Assembly: GCA_964642725.1 (NCBI GenBank)
Contig: CAZXQG010000009.1
Span: 27,568-91,567, forward strand
From: JAGVPT01 sp964642725
GTDB lineage: Bacteria; Bacteroidota; Ignavibacteria; UBA10030; UBA8401
Direction: 5' to 3'
DNA length: 64,000 nucleotides
Within the stretch, counting starts at the first letter, position 1; each line of letters starts with the position of its first letter. This document shows, in pieces, positions 9,317-17,884 of the stretch. Below the pieces are notes generated by a model. That model had not been told where the DNA came from, made no database searches, and saw only the letters and a list, made by a program, of their open reading frames with translations. The position numbers and the translations under genes were made by a program.

Positions 9317-10336
9317 ATGGAAATCATCGAACCGTTAGTAAAAATTGTTCTCATTTTTCTCATCAACCTTACGGTTGTTGCGTACCTTGTTTTGGTCGAA
9401 CGGAGAGTGAGCGCTTTTATCCAGAATCGCATCGGTCCGAACCGTGTTGGTCCGGCCGGGTTATTTCAGCCTGTTGCCGATATCGTTAAACTATTTTTAA
9501 AAGAAGATATTGTCCCGAAGGCTGCAAATAAATTCGTCCACAGCCTTGCTCCGATCATTTCACTCGTCGTTGCGATGACGACGTTCGCGGTGATCCCTTT
9601 CGGCAACACGATCCATCTGTTTGGCCGCGACATCAAGCTGATGATTGCCGATGTGAATGTCGGAATCCTCTATCTCCTCGCATTGTCATCGATGGGAGTG
9701 TACGGCATTACGCTCAGCGGATGGTCTTCCAACAATAAATACTCATTGTTGGGAGGGCTTCGCTCTTCCGCGCAAATGATCAGTTACGAACTTTCGATGG
9801 GGCTCGCCCTCATCGGCGTGCTGATGATTGCTGGGTCGTTGCAGTTAAATAAAATTGTTGAATCGCAGGCGCACGGCATGTGGTATTTTTGGCGGACACC
9901 GGTGAGTTTCATTACGTTTGTCATCGCATCGTTCGCCGAAACAAATCGCCTTCCGTTTGATTTGCCGGAAGCGGAGCCGGAACTTGTCGGCGGTTATCAT
10001 ACCGAGTATTCGGGGATGAAATTCGGGTTGTTCTTTCTGGCTGAATATGCGAACATGATCACGGCATCGGCGGTCATCACGACGCTGTATTTAGGCGGAT
10101 GGCAGCTGCCGTTTGTCGGATATTTGGGCTTTTCAGACCTGACCATCAGTCTGCTTCAGGTGGCAGCGTTCGCCGTTAAAGTCGGGCTTGTGCTTCTCTT
10201 TTTCATTCTCGTTCGGTGGACGATTCCGCGTTTCCGGTACGATCAGCTGATGAATATCGGATGGAAAGTGATGCTTCCTCTTTCGCTTGCTAATATTTTA
10301 GTGACAGGTTTGTATTTTGTTTTGAGGATGAGTTGA
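9317..10336 (+). CDS. nuoH: NADH-quinone oxidoreductase subunit H
   Basis: Integral membrane subunit of complex I (ND1 homologue) at the quinone-binding site where the peripheral arm meets the membrane arm. The 339-residue sequence has about eight membrane segments and the family signatures RRVSAFIQNRIGPNRVGP near residue 27, the ADIVKLFLKEDI loop, and the ETNRLPFDLPEAEPELVGGY loop with its conserved acidic residues (here about 207-226). Length is normal. It starts 33 bp after nuoG and ends 21 bp before nuoI, so the three are one transcript. Nothing is missing from the conserved loops. Confidence 0.95.
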   Translation: MEIIEPLVKIVLIFLINLTVVAYLVLVERRVSAFIQNRIGPNRVGPAGLFQPVADIVKLFLKEDIVPKAANKFVHSLAPIISLVVAMTTFAVIPFGNTIHLFGRDIKLMIADVNVGILYLLALSSMGVYGITLSGWSSNNKYSLLGGLRSSAQMISYELSMGLALIGVLMIAGSLQLNKIVESQAHGMWYFWRTPVSFITFVIASFAETNRLPFDLPEAEPELVGGYHTEYSGMKFGLFFLAEYANMITASAVITTLYLGGWQLPFVGYLGFSDLTISLLQVAAFAVKVGLVLLFFILVRWTIPRFRYDQLMNIGWKVMLPLSLANILVTGLYFVLRMS

Positions 10337-10357
10337 ACCGCAAAGGATAGCCGCAGA

Positions 10358-10855
10358 ATGGAACCGAGTAAAGTTGTTCGGAAGAAGGATCTGACAATCC
10401 TTGAAAGAATGTACATCCCGGAGATCGTGAAAGGGATGAGGCTCACGATCGCACAGATGTTCAGGCCAAAGTTTACTGTTCAATATCCGGAGAACAGATT
10501 TGTTCCTTCGGCTTCCTTCCGGGGCAGACCTGTTCTCGTAGAAGAAAACGGAACCGAACGCTGCGTCGCCTGCGGATTATGCAGCCGTGTCTGCCCGTCG
10601 CTTGCTATCGAAGTGCAAGCTGCCGAAACAAAAGACGAGAAAGAGCGGTACCCGGAAAAATTTGAAATCAATATGCTGCGGTGTATCTTTTGCGGGTTCT
10701 GCGAAGAGGTGTGTCCGGAAGAAGCGATCATCATGAGCAAAGAATACGAGCTGGCGTTTTCAAACCAAAAAGACGCGTTGTTTGGAAAAGACAAACTGCT
10801 CGTTCCGATCGAGAAAGTTCAGGACCGGCTCGATTTTCTGCGGGCTCATCGATAG
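10358..10855 (+). CDS. nuoI: NADH-quinone oxidoreductase subunit I
   Basis: Complex I subunit that binds the two 4Fe-4S clusters N6a and N6b and passes electrons to NuoB. The 165-residue protein has two CxxCxxCxxxCP motifs, CVACGLCSRVCPS near residue 69 and CIFCGFCEEVCPEEA near residue 108, with an amphipathic N-terminal segment that lies on the membrane. The start at ATG 10358 gives a normal TYKY-type length. Third and last gene of the nuoGHI segment; it is followed by about 100 bp containing AT-rich repeats and then the ComM-like gene. Confidence 0.94.
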   Translation: MEPSKVVRKKDLTILERMYIPEIVKGMRLTIAQMFRPKFTVQYPENRFVPSASFRGRPVLVEENGTERCVACGLCSRVCPSLAIEVQAAETKDEKERYPEKFEINMLRCIFCGFCEEVCPEEAIIMSKEYELAFSNQKDALFGKDKLLVPIEKVQDRLDFLRAHR

Positions 10856-10906
10856 GAATCAGCCGTCGACTGATTATTAATGTTTTTGCTGTATGGGGAT
10901 CCAATC

Positions 10907-10935
10907 TTTTAATTCTTAATTCATAATTTTTATTT
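10907..10935. repeat. AT-rich degenerate direct-repeat spacer
   Basis: The nuoI-comM gap contains TTTTAATTCTTAATTCATAATTTTT, an imperfect tandem of an AATTCTTAATTC-like unit. A similar spacer, read as its complement, lies at 44054-44089. Such low-complexity intergenic strings recur in Chlorobi and Bacteroidota genomes. No function can be read from it. Confidence 0.4.
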
Positions 10936-10961
10936 GTTCTTCTGCCAGAAGGGGGGCCTTC

Positions 10962-12500
10962 ATGTTATCAGTCGTTCTCAGCAGTGCAACCTACGGAATC
11001 AACGCCTATCTCATTGAAATAGAAACCAACATCGAAAACACAGTCCCGAATTTCTTCATGGTCGGGCTCCCGGATAACGCCGTAAAAGAAAGCCGGGAGC
11101 GGGTCGCCACAGCCATACGGAATTCTGGACTCGAGTACCCGAACAGGCGCATCACAATCAACTTGGCTCCGGCGGATGTCAAGAAAGAAGGGTCTTCGTA
11201 CGACCTTCCGATTGCAGTTGGGATGCTTGCATCGAGCGGACAAGCGCGCGAAGACCTGCTGAAGAAATATATCATTCTCGGTGAACTTGCCCTTGACGGA
11301 AGCCTGCGTCCGGTCCACGGAGTGCTTCCTATCTCGGTTGAAATCAAGAAAAAGGGCTTTTGCGGAATCATACTTCCTAAAGAAAACGCACGTGAAGCGG
11401 CTATGGTCGAGGGGCTTGACGTATTCGGGGTCGCGAATCTTTCCGAAACGGTTTCGCTGCTGAACGACGAGCTTTCGATGTCGCCGCTGAAGATCAACAT
11501 CGACGAGATATTTGCCGTCGCACAAAAATACCCGCTCGATTTCTCCGACGTGAAGGGGCAGGAGAATGTGAAGCGCGCGCTCGAAGTAGCCGCCGCCGGG
11601 GGCCATAACATTATCATGATCGGCCCGCCGGGTTCGGGCAAGACAATGCTCGCACGCCGGCTGCCGGGCATTCTACCGCCGCTGACTTTTGAAGAAAGTA
11701 TTGAAACGACGAAGATCCACTCCGTTGCCGGATTGCTTCCTCCAAATTCCGCATTAGTGGCGGCACGGCCTTTTCGCTCACCTCATCACACTATTTCGGA
11801 TAGTGCTCTTGTCGGTGGAGGCACTATTCCGCATCCGGGCGAAATATCACTCTCTCATCACGGCATCCTTTTCTTGGATGAGCTTCCGGAGTTTGCGCGG
11901 AACGTTTTGGAGGTAATGCGGCAGCCTCTCGAAGACGGAAAAGTGACCATCAGCCGATCAAAGATGTCGCTCGACTTCCCGGCGAATTTCATGCTCGTAT
12001 GCGCGATGAATCCCTGCCCCTGCGGCAATTACGGCAATCCTCACCACGAATGCACCTGCACGCCGATGCAGATTCAAAAATACATGGCCAAGATCTCGGG
12101 TCCGCTTCTCGATAGGATCGATATCCACATTGAAGTGCCGGCAGTGAAAGTGGCGGAACTGAGCCAGAAGAGGCCCGGTGAGCCGTCGGATGTGATTCGT
12201 GCTAGAGTGATCTGCGCCCGCGAGCGGCAGGCGAAACGTTTTAAGAAAAGAACGGGCCTATTCTCGAACGCCGATATGCAATCAAAAGAGATCCATCAAT
12301 TCTGCACGCTGGATTCCGACGGCGAGGTGTTACTGAAGATGGCGATGACAAAGCTCGGACTTTCAGCGAGAGCATACGATAGGATTCTGAAAGTCGCGCG
12401 TACGATTGCTGATTTAGGAGGAAGCGATGAAATTCGACCGGAACATTTGGGCGAAGCAATCCAATACCGAAGTTTGGACAGGAATTTGTGGATGAATTGA
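10962..12500 (+). CDS. comM: YifB/ComM family Mg-chelatase-like AAA+ ATPase
   Basis: A 512-residue protein in three parts: an N-terminal Lon-protease-like (ChlI) domain with YLIEIETNIEN and GLPDNAVKESRERV, an AAA+ core with Walker A GPPGSGKTMLARRL near residue 216 and Walker B FLDELPEF near 300, and a C-terminal Mg-chelatase domain with a cysteine-rich insertion (NPCPCGNYGNPHHECTCTP). ComM homologues are hexameric helicases promoting branch migration during natural transformation and recombination; that role is known for the family and only inferred here. A purine-rich AGAAGGGGGG sequence precedes ATG 10962. A strong terminator follows 24 bp after the stop. Confidence 0.92.
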   Translation: MLSVVLSSATYGINAYLIEIETNIENTVPNFFMVGLPDNAVKESRERVATAIRNSGLEYPNRRITINLAPADVKKEGSSYDLPIAVGMLASSGQAREDLLKKYIILGELALDGSLRPVHGVLPISVEIKKKGFCGIILPKENAREAAMVEGLDVFGVANLSETVSLLNDELSMSPLKINIDEIFAVAQKYPLDFSDVKGQENVKRALEVAAAGGHNIIMIGPPGSGKTMLARRLPGILPPLTFEESIETTKIHSVAGLLPPNSALVAARPFRSPHHTISDSALVGGGTIPHPGEISLSHHGILFLDELPEFARNVLEVMRQPLEDGKVTISRSKMSLDFPANFMLVCAMNPCPCGNYGNPHHECTCTPMQIQKYMAKISGPLLDRIDIHIEVPAVKVAELSQKRPGEPSDVIRARVICARERQAKRFKKRTGLFSNADMQSKEIHQFCTLDSDGEVLLKMAMTKLGLSARAYDRILKVARTIADLGGSDEIRPEHLGEAIQYRSLDRNLWMN

Positions 12501-12523
12501 AATGGAATTTGAAAATGCGATAA

Positions 12524-12560
12524 AAACACCAAAGCCCCGGTGATCGGGGCTTTAGTGTTT
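12524..12560. terminator. Bidirectional intrinsic terminator
   Basis: AAACAC and GTGTTT flank a perfect 9-bp stem AAAGCCCCG / CGGGGCTTT with loop GTGAT. T and A tracts occur on both sides, so it can stop the comM transcript on plus and the secreted-protein gene on minus, which converge here. Confidence 0.85.
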
Positions 12561-12587
12561 GGTTGCCGTTATTTTGTGCATCGTTAA

Positions 12588-13016
12588 TTAGTCGATATGC
12601 GCTGCGAGAAGCTTTTGTTCTAACTGCTCGGCAATCTGCCTGAAGAGATATTCATGATCAACCGCGGGAGAAACCGGAGTTATCTGAATATTCGAACTGT
12701 AGGTCAGATACATGCTTGCTAAGCGGGCTTTGTAACTGATCGCTACATCTTTATTATCCCGCGCGACTTCATCCAGTTCGTTCCCGAGACGAGAATAGTC
12801 CAAGTCTGGAAAACGATTTTTGTACAGCACCACGGTGTAGATCGTCGATTCAACGATACCCGGGATATCGCTTTGCAGAGAGCTTTCAAAGACCTTGAAC
12901 GTTCGTTCATGGTTTAGTGTTTTGCTTTCAGCTCCATCCGTCTGTGCTGATGCAGTGAAAGCAAAAATTAATACGGCAGCCAATGTAGTTGTTGCTGCTC
13001 TGATGCCTGTCTTCAT
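12588..13016 (-). CDS. Secreted protein of unknown function
   Basis: A 142-residue protein with a clear Sec signal peptide: basic start MKTGIR, hydrophobic core TTTLAAVLIFAFTA and an AxA-like site ASA-Q near residue 24. The mature part of about 118 residues is mainly helical, with FESSLQSDIPGIVESTIYTVVLYKNRFPDLDY as its most distinctive region; the pattern of a helix pair with regular hydrophobics suggests an all-alpha fold similar to small HEAT-like periplasmic proteins, but I do not recognise the family. AGGAGG lies 8 bp before the ATG, one of the strongest ribosome sites in the window. Single gene, convergent with comM. Confidence 0.8.
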   Translation of the reverse strand: MKTGIRAATTTLAAVLIFAFTASAQTDGAESKTLNHERTFKVFESSLQSDIPGIVESTIYTVVLYKNRFPDLDYSRLGNELDEVARDNKDVAISYKARLASMYLTYSSNIQITPVSPAVDHEYLFRQIAEQLEQKLLAAHID

Positions 13017-13267
13017 AACTTCCTCCTTTTATTTGGTTAGCTATTTAGTTACAAGCCGCATGCCAATCTATTAAACCTCGATTCTGGGCAGGAAAGTGCA
13101 ATAAATTGCTTTGAGCTTAAAACAAATCGGTGCCACTAAATTGCATTTCGAATTATTAGCGTGCGTGTAACTCAGTGAAGAGGAAAGGATTACGAGAAAA
13201 ATGGCAGAAGTGGCTATTTGCTGAAGTGTGGCAGTGATTGAGGTATTGCAATTCGAATGAGAGGGCC

Positions 13268-13338
13268 TCTCGCAAAGCCGCGAAGTCGCCAAGCTTTATT
13301 TTTCATCTTTCTTTGCCGCCTTTGCGTCTTTGCGCGAG
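13268..13338. repeat. Inverted repeat family D, copy 1
   Basis: The arms CTCGCAAAGCCGCGAAGTCG and CTTTGCGTCTTTGCGCGAG are imperfect inverted repeats about 70 bp apart end to end. The core CGCAAAGACGCxAAGGCG recurs at 54568-54636 and 58999-59138. It lies just after the stop of the sigma-54 regulator gene, in the 340-bp gene-free stretch 13017-13355, where I see no other feature. This kind of repeat is widespread in intergenic DNA of many phyla and could form a stable RNA hairpin. Confidence 0.6.
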
Positions 13339-13355
13339 CATCTTTGGGCTGGCGT

Positions 13356-14783
13356 CTATTCCTTCTCTGTGCGACGAAGTCTGTTGTTAAGCGCGCGGCG
13401 CGATATGCCGAGCAGCTCAGCGGCAATTGTTTGGTTGCCCTCGGCTCTTTTCAACGCTTCTTCAATTAAAGAGTCCTCTGCTTCTTCGAGTGTAGGGAAT
13501 CTGCCCGGGAAGGAGAGAAGTTCGTTTGATTGGTGGTCGAGTAGTGAAACGGCGTCCTTTGAATTTCTTTCCTTGTTGTGGACCGCAATATTCTTTCGTA
13601 TTGATTCGAGGGAGAGTATTCCCGAAATATGCACGCTTACGGCTTCAAAAATTATTCCCTCCAATTCACGCACGTTTCCTGGGAACGGATAGTTGGCAAG
13701 CAGTGTATAGAGTTCTTTTGGCGCCGTCGGTCTTTTCTTGCTGAGGGTTGTTGCTGCTTTGGAAATGAAGTGGTCGATCAAATACGGCACATCCGACTTT
13801 CTTTCACGCAGCGGGGGAATTGCTATGTGATGCGACTTCAGCCGGTAGTAAAGGTCCTGCCGAAACGTGTCCCCCGCCTGCATTGTCTTGATATCGCGGT
13901 GAGTTGCGACGATGATCCTGGCATCGGATAATTTTGCAATATCGGAACCGAGCGGGTAATAACTGCCGTCTTGGAGCAGCCTCAATAATTTTACCTGAGA
14001 GGCAATGCTCAAATCGCCTATTTCATCGAGAAACAACGTTCCGTTATCCGCTTTTTCAATAAGGCCTTTTCTTTCAGATTCGGCTCCCGTAAATGCTCCT
14101 TTCTTGTGGCCGAAGAGCGTGTCGGAAAAGAAATCGTCGTCTACGCCGGCAACATTAACGGTCACAAGTTCTCCTTTTCGTCCGCTCGCTTTATGGACAG
14201 CTTCGGCAAAGAGTTCCTTTCCCGTTCCGGTTTCACCGGTGATGAGCACGGGCAAGTTTGTTTTTGCAATCGCTTCGATGTATCTGAAAATTGACCGAAG
14301 CGGCACGCTGCGGGTCACTATTTCCTGGAATGCCTCGGGATGTTCGACATTTTCGCGGAGGAGCGATTGCTTGAGCATCTCATTCTCATTCCGGATTTCT
14401 GCAAGCTCTAATCCGCGCTTGATGGTCGTGACCAGCTTGGTATTGCTGATTGGCTTGACAACGTAATCAAACGCCCCTTCTTTCATGCAAAGCACTGCGC
14501 TGTCGACATCGTTCATGGCCGTGATCATGATGACGGGAATTTCAGGATAGCTGCTTACAATCTGCCGGAGGAGTTCGATGCCGGAGATGTGCTGCATATT
14601 GATATCGAGCGCGACGAGCGAGTAGTATTGTTTTGACAGGATCTGCATGACCTGCCTGCTATCCTTGCACGTCTCAATGTTGGTGATGCCGTTTGAAGAC
14701 AATGTCAATTCAGCACTGAGCAAAAAATGCTCTTCATCATCGACAAGGAGAATAGGACCGGCAGGAAAAATTTTTGAACTCAT
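13356..14783 (-). CDS. NtrC-type sigma-54-dependent response regulator
   Basis: A 475-residue transcription activator. Residues 10-125 are a receiver domain with acidic pocket DDEE (15-18), phosphorylation site D60 in VALDINM and lysine in VVKPIS. Residues 150-380 are the AAA+ domain with Walker A GETGTGKE, the sigma-54 contact loop GAFTGA, and Walker B GTLFLDEIGDL. A Fis-type helix-turn-helix closes the protein (AEGNQTIAAELLGISRRALNNRLRR). When phosphorylated it should open sigma-54 promoters. Its first codon overlaps the last codons of the kinase gene by 4 bp, so the pair is one two-component system. Target genes are not evident. Confidence 0.93.
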   Translation of the reverse strand: MSSKIFPAGPILLVDDEEHFLLSAELTLSSNGITNIETCKDSRQVMQILSKQYYSLVALDINMQHISGIELLRQIVSSYPEIPVIMITAMNDVDSAVLCMKEGAFDYVVKPISNTKLVTTIKRGLELAEIRNENEMLKQSLLRENVEHPEAFQEIVTRSVPLRSIFRYIEAIAKTNLPVLITGETGTGKELFAEAVHKASGRKGELVTVNVAGVDDDFFSDTLFGHKKGAFTGAESERKGLIEKADNGTLFLDEIGDLSIASQVKLLRLLQDGSYYPLGSDIAKLSDARIIVATHRDIKTMQAGDTFRQDLYYRLKSHHIAIPPLRERKSDVPYLIDHFISKAATTLSKKRPTAPKELYTLLANYPFPGNVRELEGIIFEAVSVHISGILSLESIRKNIAVHNKERNSKDAVSLLDHQSNELLSFPGRFPTLEEAEDSLIEEALKRAEGNQTIAAELLGISRRALNNRLRRTEKE

Positions 14784-15979
14784 AGCGTTCGCTCTTCTTT
14801 GGGTTCCAACAAAGGGGGAAACGATGCCCGTGCTGTTGTCCCTTTGTCGGGCTTGCTGTTGAGAATAAGAAGGCCTCCGTGGCTTTTCACGATATTGTAA
14901 GAAACAGATAGTCCGAGCCCCGTGCCTCCCATCTCTCTCTTTGTAGTGAAAAACGGGTCCATAATATATTTCAGGTCGCCTGCCTTGATTCCGATTCCCT
15001 GGTCTTCGACCTTTATCCGCACCTTGTTTCGCATTTTATTGTAGTACGTGGAAACGGTGATTCCAGCCGAGGGAGTGTTCAGCGATTGGCATGCGTTGTT
15101 GATGAGGTTGATAACCACTTGTTCAAGCTGCTGCGTATTTCCTTTGATCAATGGAATGTCCTTGCCGTACTCGACGTTGAAATTATTCGTCGACTTCCTG
15201 ATCAGATTGCCGGTGATTAAAATTGCCATCTCTACGACTTTATTAATGTCGACCCGTTCGTTCAATTTGTCGCTGTCGGCTTTTGCGTATTCTGTGAGAC
15301 TTGCCGTAATGTTCTGGATTCTCTCGGATCCTTTGAATATTCCTTCGAGCGATTGCGCAATTTTTTCCTTCGAGGTGCTATACTGCATCCCCGCGACACT
15401 GAAATCGCCATTCTCTCCGTAGTAGGCATCAAGGATTGGGGTGATGTCCTTCCACACTTTCGAGTAGAGTTGTGCGTTCAACAGGATGAAGTTATTAGGA
15501 TTATTGATTTCATGCGCGATGCCGGAGACCAGGATTCCCAGCGAAGCCATCTTGTCGGCTTGTTTCAATTGCTGGTTGCGTATTGCAGCCGCAACTTCGG
15601 CTCTTTTTAATTCGGTAATATCGTTAATCAAACCGTCGTATGCGGCAGGAGTGCCGTCGGCGTTTTTTGATACCACAATCTTATTTCGAATCCAGCGCAC
15701 AGTCCCATCCCGGTGAATGATGCGGTGTTCAAGGGGATTTACTTCTTTACCGCCGAGAGCCAGCCGCGCTTGTTCCAGCACTTTTTCGCGGTCTTTGTGA
15801 TGGACCATTCTGTACCAAAGCTGCGGATCTTTCTTATAATGCTCGGATGTATACCCCGTAACGGAGACGCAGCCTGGGCCGTGGAACGTATCCACCACAA
15901 CGCCGTCTTTTATCGTTACAGTATAAATGTAGTCTGTGAGATAATTAATCAGCTTTTCGTATCTTTGCTCGATATCCAT
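14780..15979 (-). CDS. PAS-domain sensor histidine kinase
   Basis: A soluble kinase of about 399 residues. A PAS-PAC region (about 5-125) resembles PAS_3 with YKKDPQLWYRMVHHKDREKV and a PAC motif HRIIHRDGTVRWIRNK. The HisKA box carries the phospho-accepting histidine in GIAHEINNPNNF, and the ATPase domain has N box INLINNACQSL, G1 VEDQGIGI and G2 GGTGLGLSVS. No membrane helix is present, so it senses a cytoplasmic signal or ligand in the PAS pocket. ATG at 15979 (MDIEQRYEKL) is preferred over 16018, whose extra 13 residues look unrelated. Cotranscribed with the NtrC-type regulator, its likely phosphotransfer partner. Confidence 0.9.
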   Translation of the reverse strand: MDIEQRYEKLINYLTDYIYTVTIKDGVVVDTFHGPGCVSVTGYTSEHYKKDPQLWYRMVHHKDREKVLEQARLALGGKEVNPLEHRIIHRDGTVRWIRNKIVVSKNADGTPAAYDGLINDITELKRAEVAAAIRNQQLKQADKMASLGILVSGIAHEINNPNNFILLNAQLYSKVWKDITPILDAYYGENGDFSVAGMQYSTSKEKIAQSLEGIFKGSERIQNITASLTEYAKADSDKLNERVDINKVVEMAILITGNLIRKSTNNFNVEYGKDIPLIKGNTQQLEQVVINLINNACQSLNTPSAGITVSTYYNKMRNKVRIKVEDQGIGIKAGDLKYIMDPFFTTKREMGGTGLGLSVSYNIVKSHGGLLILNSKPDKGTTARASFPPLLEPKEERTL

Positions 15980-16085
15980 ACACTCATCGCGTAAGTTATT
16001 TATCAAAACACACTTCAATATAAAAACTTTCCGTGACTTATTGAAGAGGCGTACTCTATCGGTAGTGCTGTTTCAAATAAACCTC

Positions 16086-16242
16086 CCTGCGGCAAGCCGC
16101 GGTAGTGTTACAGTTTGAATATTTTGATATGCGGGAGATGTGGATTCCCGATAAAAACGTTCGGGAATGACCCACCTCGAGGTTCGTCATGCCCGCATGC
16201 TTCTAGCGGGCATCCAAACTGTAACACTGCCCAAGCCGCAGG
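16086..16242. repeat. Composite palindromic repeat family C (about 157 bp)
   Basis: Outer arms CCTGCGGC...AGTGTTACAGTTTG and CAAACTGTAACACTGCCCAAGCCGCAGG form a long imperfect inverted repeat. Nested inside are two shorter stems: TTCCCGATAAAAACGTTCGGGAA, and GCCCGCATGCTTCTAGCGGGC. The nested unit resembles common 'TCATTCCCGC' intergenic repeats found in many bacteria. It fills most of the gap between the divergent kinase and menG genes. No open reading frame of note. Confidence 0.65.
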
Positions 16243-16304
16243 AAGGTTCATTCTTTACACTTTTTTTTGTATCTTAAATTTCAACCTGATAAGAAAATGG
16301 CAGA

Positions 16305-16994
16305 ATGCATAAGGTAGAAATTCGCCGCATCTTCGATTCTATAGCTTATCGTTATGATCTGTTGAATCACCTCCTAAGCGGGGGAATTGATTTCTATTGG
16401 CGCCGGGCTGCCATTGAATCGCTCGCATCGCGAAAGCCGAAACTCATTCTCGATGTTGCGACCGGCACGGGAGACTTTGCCATAGCAGCTCTGCGCTTAA
16501 ACCCTGCAGAAGTGATCGGTGTCGATATATCCATACCGATGCTTGAATGCGGGAAGCGAAAGCTCGCTGTTCGGAATTTGGACAGCAAAATTCGGCTCGA
16601 AACGGGAGAAGCAGAACATCTTCAGTTTCCGGACAATCGTTTCGACGCGGCAATCGTGGCGTTTGGCGCTCGCAATTTTGAAAATCTCGAAGGGGGATTA
16701 ACGGAGATGAGGCGGGTAGTGAAACCTGGGGGCAGCATTCTTGTGCTCGAGTTTTCGAGGCCCAGGGGATTCCTTTTCAAACAACTCTACTTTTTCTATT
16801 TCCGAAATATTCTTCCTCTCATTGGAGGAATTGTCTCAAAAGAGAAAGACGCGTACCGATATCTTCCCGACACAGTCATGAAATTTCCGGACGGAGATGA
16901 TTTTGTAACAATCCTGCGAAAAGTAGGATTCAATTCGATTACTCGACGCCTTCTTACATTCGGTGTTGCGACAATCTACTGCGGCGAAAAATAA
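16305..16994 (+). CDS. menG: Demethylmenaquinone methyltransferase
   Basis: Last step of menaquinone synthesis: SAM-dependent C-methylation of the demethylmenaquinone ring at the membrane surface (UbiE/MenG family). The 229-residue protein has IFDSIAYRYDLLNHLLSGG near the start, the SAM-binding motif LDVATGTGDFAI near residue 46, and the UbiE signatures AFGARNFEN near 122 and LEFSRPRG near 150. Length matches the family. Start ATG 16305 gives MHKVEIRRIFD. It is followed after 29 bp by mqnD, so the two late-pathway and mid-pathway genes share a transcript, convergent with the rest of the menaquinone operon. Confidence 0.95.
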   Translation: MHKVEIRRIFDSIAYRYDLLNHLLSGGIDFYWRRAAIESLASRKPKLILDVATGTGDFAIAALRLNPAEVIGVDISIPMLECGKRKLAVRNLDSKIRLETGEAEHLQFPDNRFDAAIVAFGARNFENLEGGLTEMRRVVKPGGSILVLEFSRPRGFLFKQLYFFYFRNILPLIGGIVSKEKDAYRYLPDTVMKFPDGDDFVTILRKVGFNSITRRLLTFGVATIYCGEK

Positions 16995-17023
16995 TTGACA
17001 GGAAAATAAAGGAAGCATCACTT

Positions 17024-17860
17024 ATGGCCGATAGAGTTATTAGAGTGGGACATAGTCCGGATCCGGACGATGCATTCATGTTTTACGGATTGTCGAGCGG
17101 TAAGGTGAAGCTTGACGGGATTACTATTGAGCACATGCTTGAAGACATTCAATCGTTAAACGTCCGCGCAATGAACGCCGAGTTGGAAGTTACGGCGATT
17201 TCAGCACACGCGTATCCGTCTGTTGCCGGCAAATACTGGATCATGGCGACAGGAGCGAGCATGGGGGAAGGATACGGCCCGGTCATCGTCTCGAAGAAAT
17301 ATCGAACCCTTGGGGAACTTAAAGGGAAGAAAGTTGCGACACCCGGCAAACTTACAACCGCAACCCTGCTTTTCAAGACTTTTACGGACGGCATCGAGAA
17401 CGTTGACATTCCTTTCGACGCAATTATGGAAAAGGTTACATCCGGCGAATTCGATGCCGGCGTTCTCATCCATGAAGGGCAGCTGACGTACACGGCGGAA
17501 GGGTTTAATAAAGTTTTGGACTTCGGCGAATTCTGGGAGAAAAAATCAAACGGCCTGCCTCTCCCGCTCGGGTTGGATGTTGTGAGAAAAGACCTGGGAG
17601 AGGATCTGGCAAGAAAGCTTTCATCGGGGTTGAAGCAGAGCATTCATTACGGGTATACCCATCAACGCGAATCCATTCCGTACGCACTTCAATGGGGGAG
17701 AGGCATCAATCAACAGCTGGGAGAAAAGTTTGTGAAAATGTATGTCAGCGAGCTGACGGTTGACATGGGCGAGAAGGGGAAAAAGGCGCTCGAACTTCTG
17801 TACAAACTCGGCGCTGAAAAGGGTCTGATACCCGTAGTGCCGGAGATACAACTCTTGTAA
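17024..17860 (+). CDS. mqnD: 1,4-dihydroxy-6-naphthoate synthase
   Basis: Futalosine-pathway enzyme that converts cyclic dehypoxanthine futalosine to 1,4-dihydroxy-6-naphthoate. The 278-residue product has the type-2 periplasmic-binding-protein fold with VGHSPDPDDAFMFYGL at residues 8-23, MLEDIQSLN, the GEGYGPV loop, and IHEGQLTYT, where family members carry catalytic and substrate-binding residues (H in IHE). SPDPDD in place of SPCPND is a small variation of the N-terminal signature. AAGGAAG lies before ATG 17024. MqnD and MqnA are paralogues; here MqnA is fused to MqnE on the opposite strand. Confidence 0.92.
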   Translation: MADRVIRVGHSPDPDDAFMFYGLSSGKVKLDGITIEHMLEDIQSLNVRAMNAELEVTAISAHAYPSVAGKYWIMATGASMGEGYGPVIVSKKYRTLGELKGKKVATPGKLTTATLLFKTFTDGIENVDIPFDAIMEKVTSGEFDAGVLIHEGQLTYTAEGFNKVLDFGEFWEKKSNGLPLPLGLDVVRKDLGEDLARKLSSGLKQSIHYGYTHQRESIPYALQWGRGINQQLGEKFVKMYVSELTVDMGEKGKKALELLYKLGAEKGLIPVVPEIQLL

Positions 17861-17884
17861 TAAGAGATAACTACTTTTTTATCT

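Noticed and set aside
13017..13267. Short minus-strand frames such as 13071-13292
   Set aside because: No ribosome site, no protein-like composition, and overlap with the repeat.
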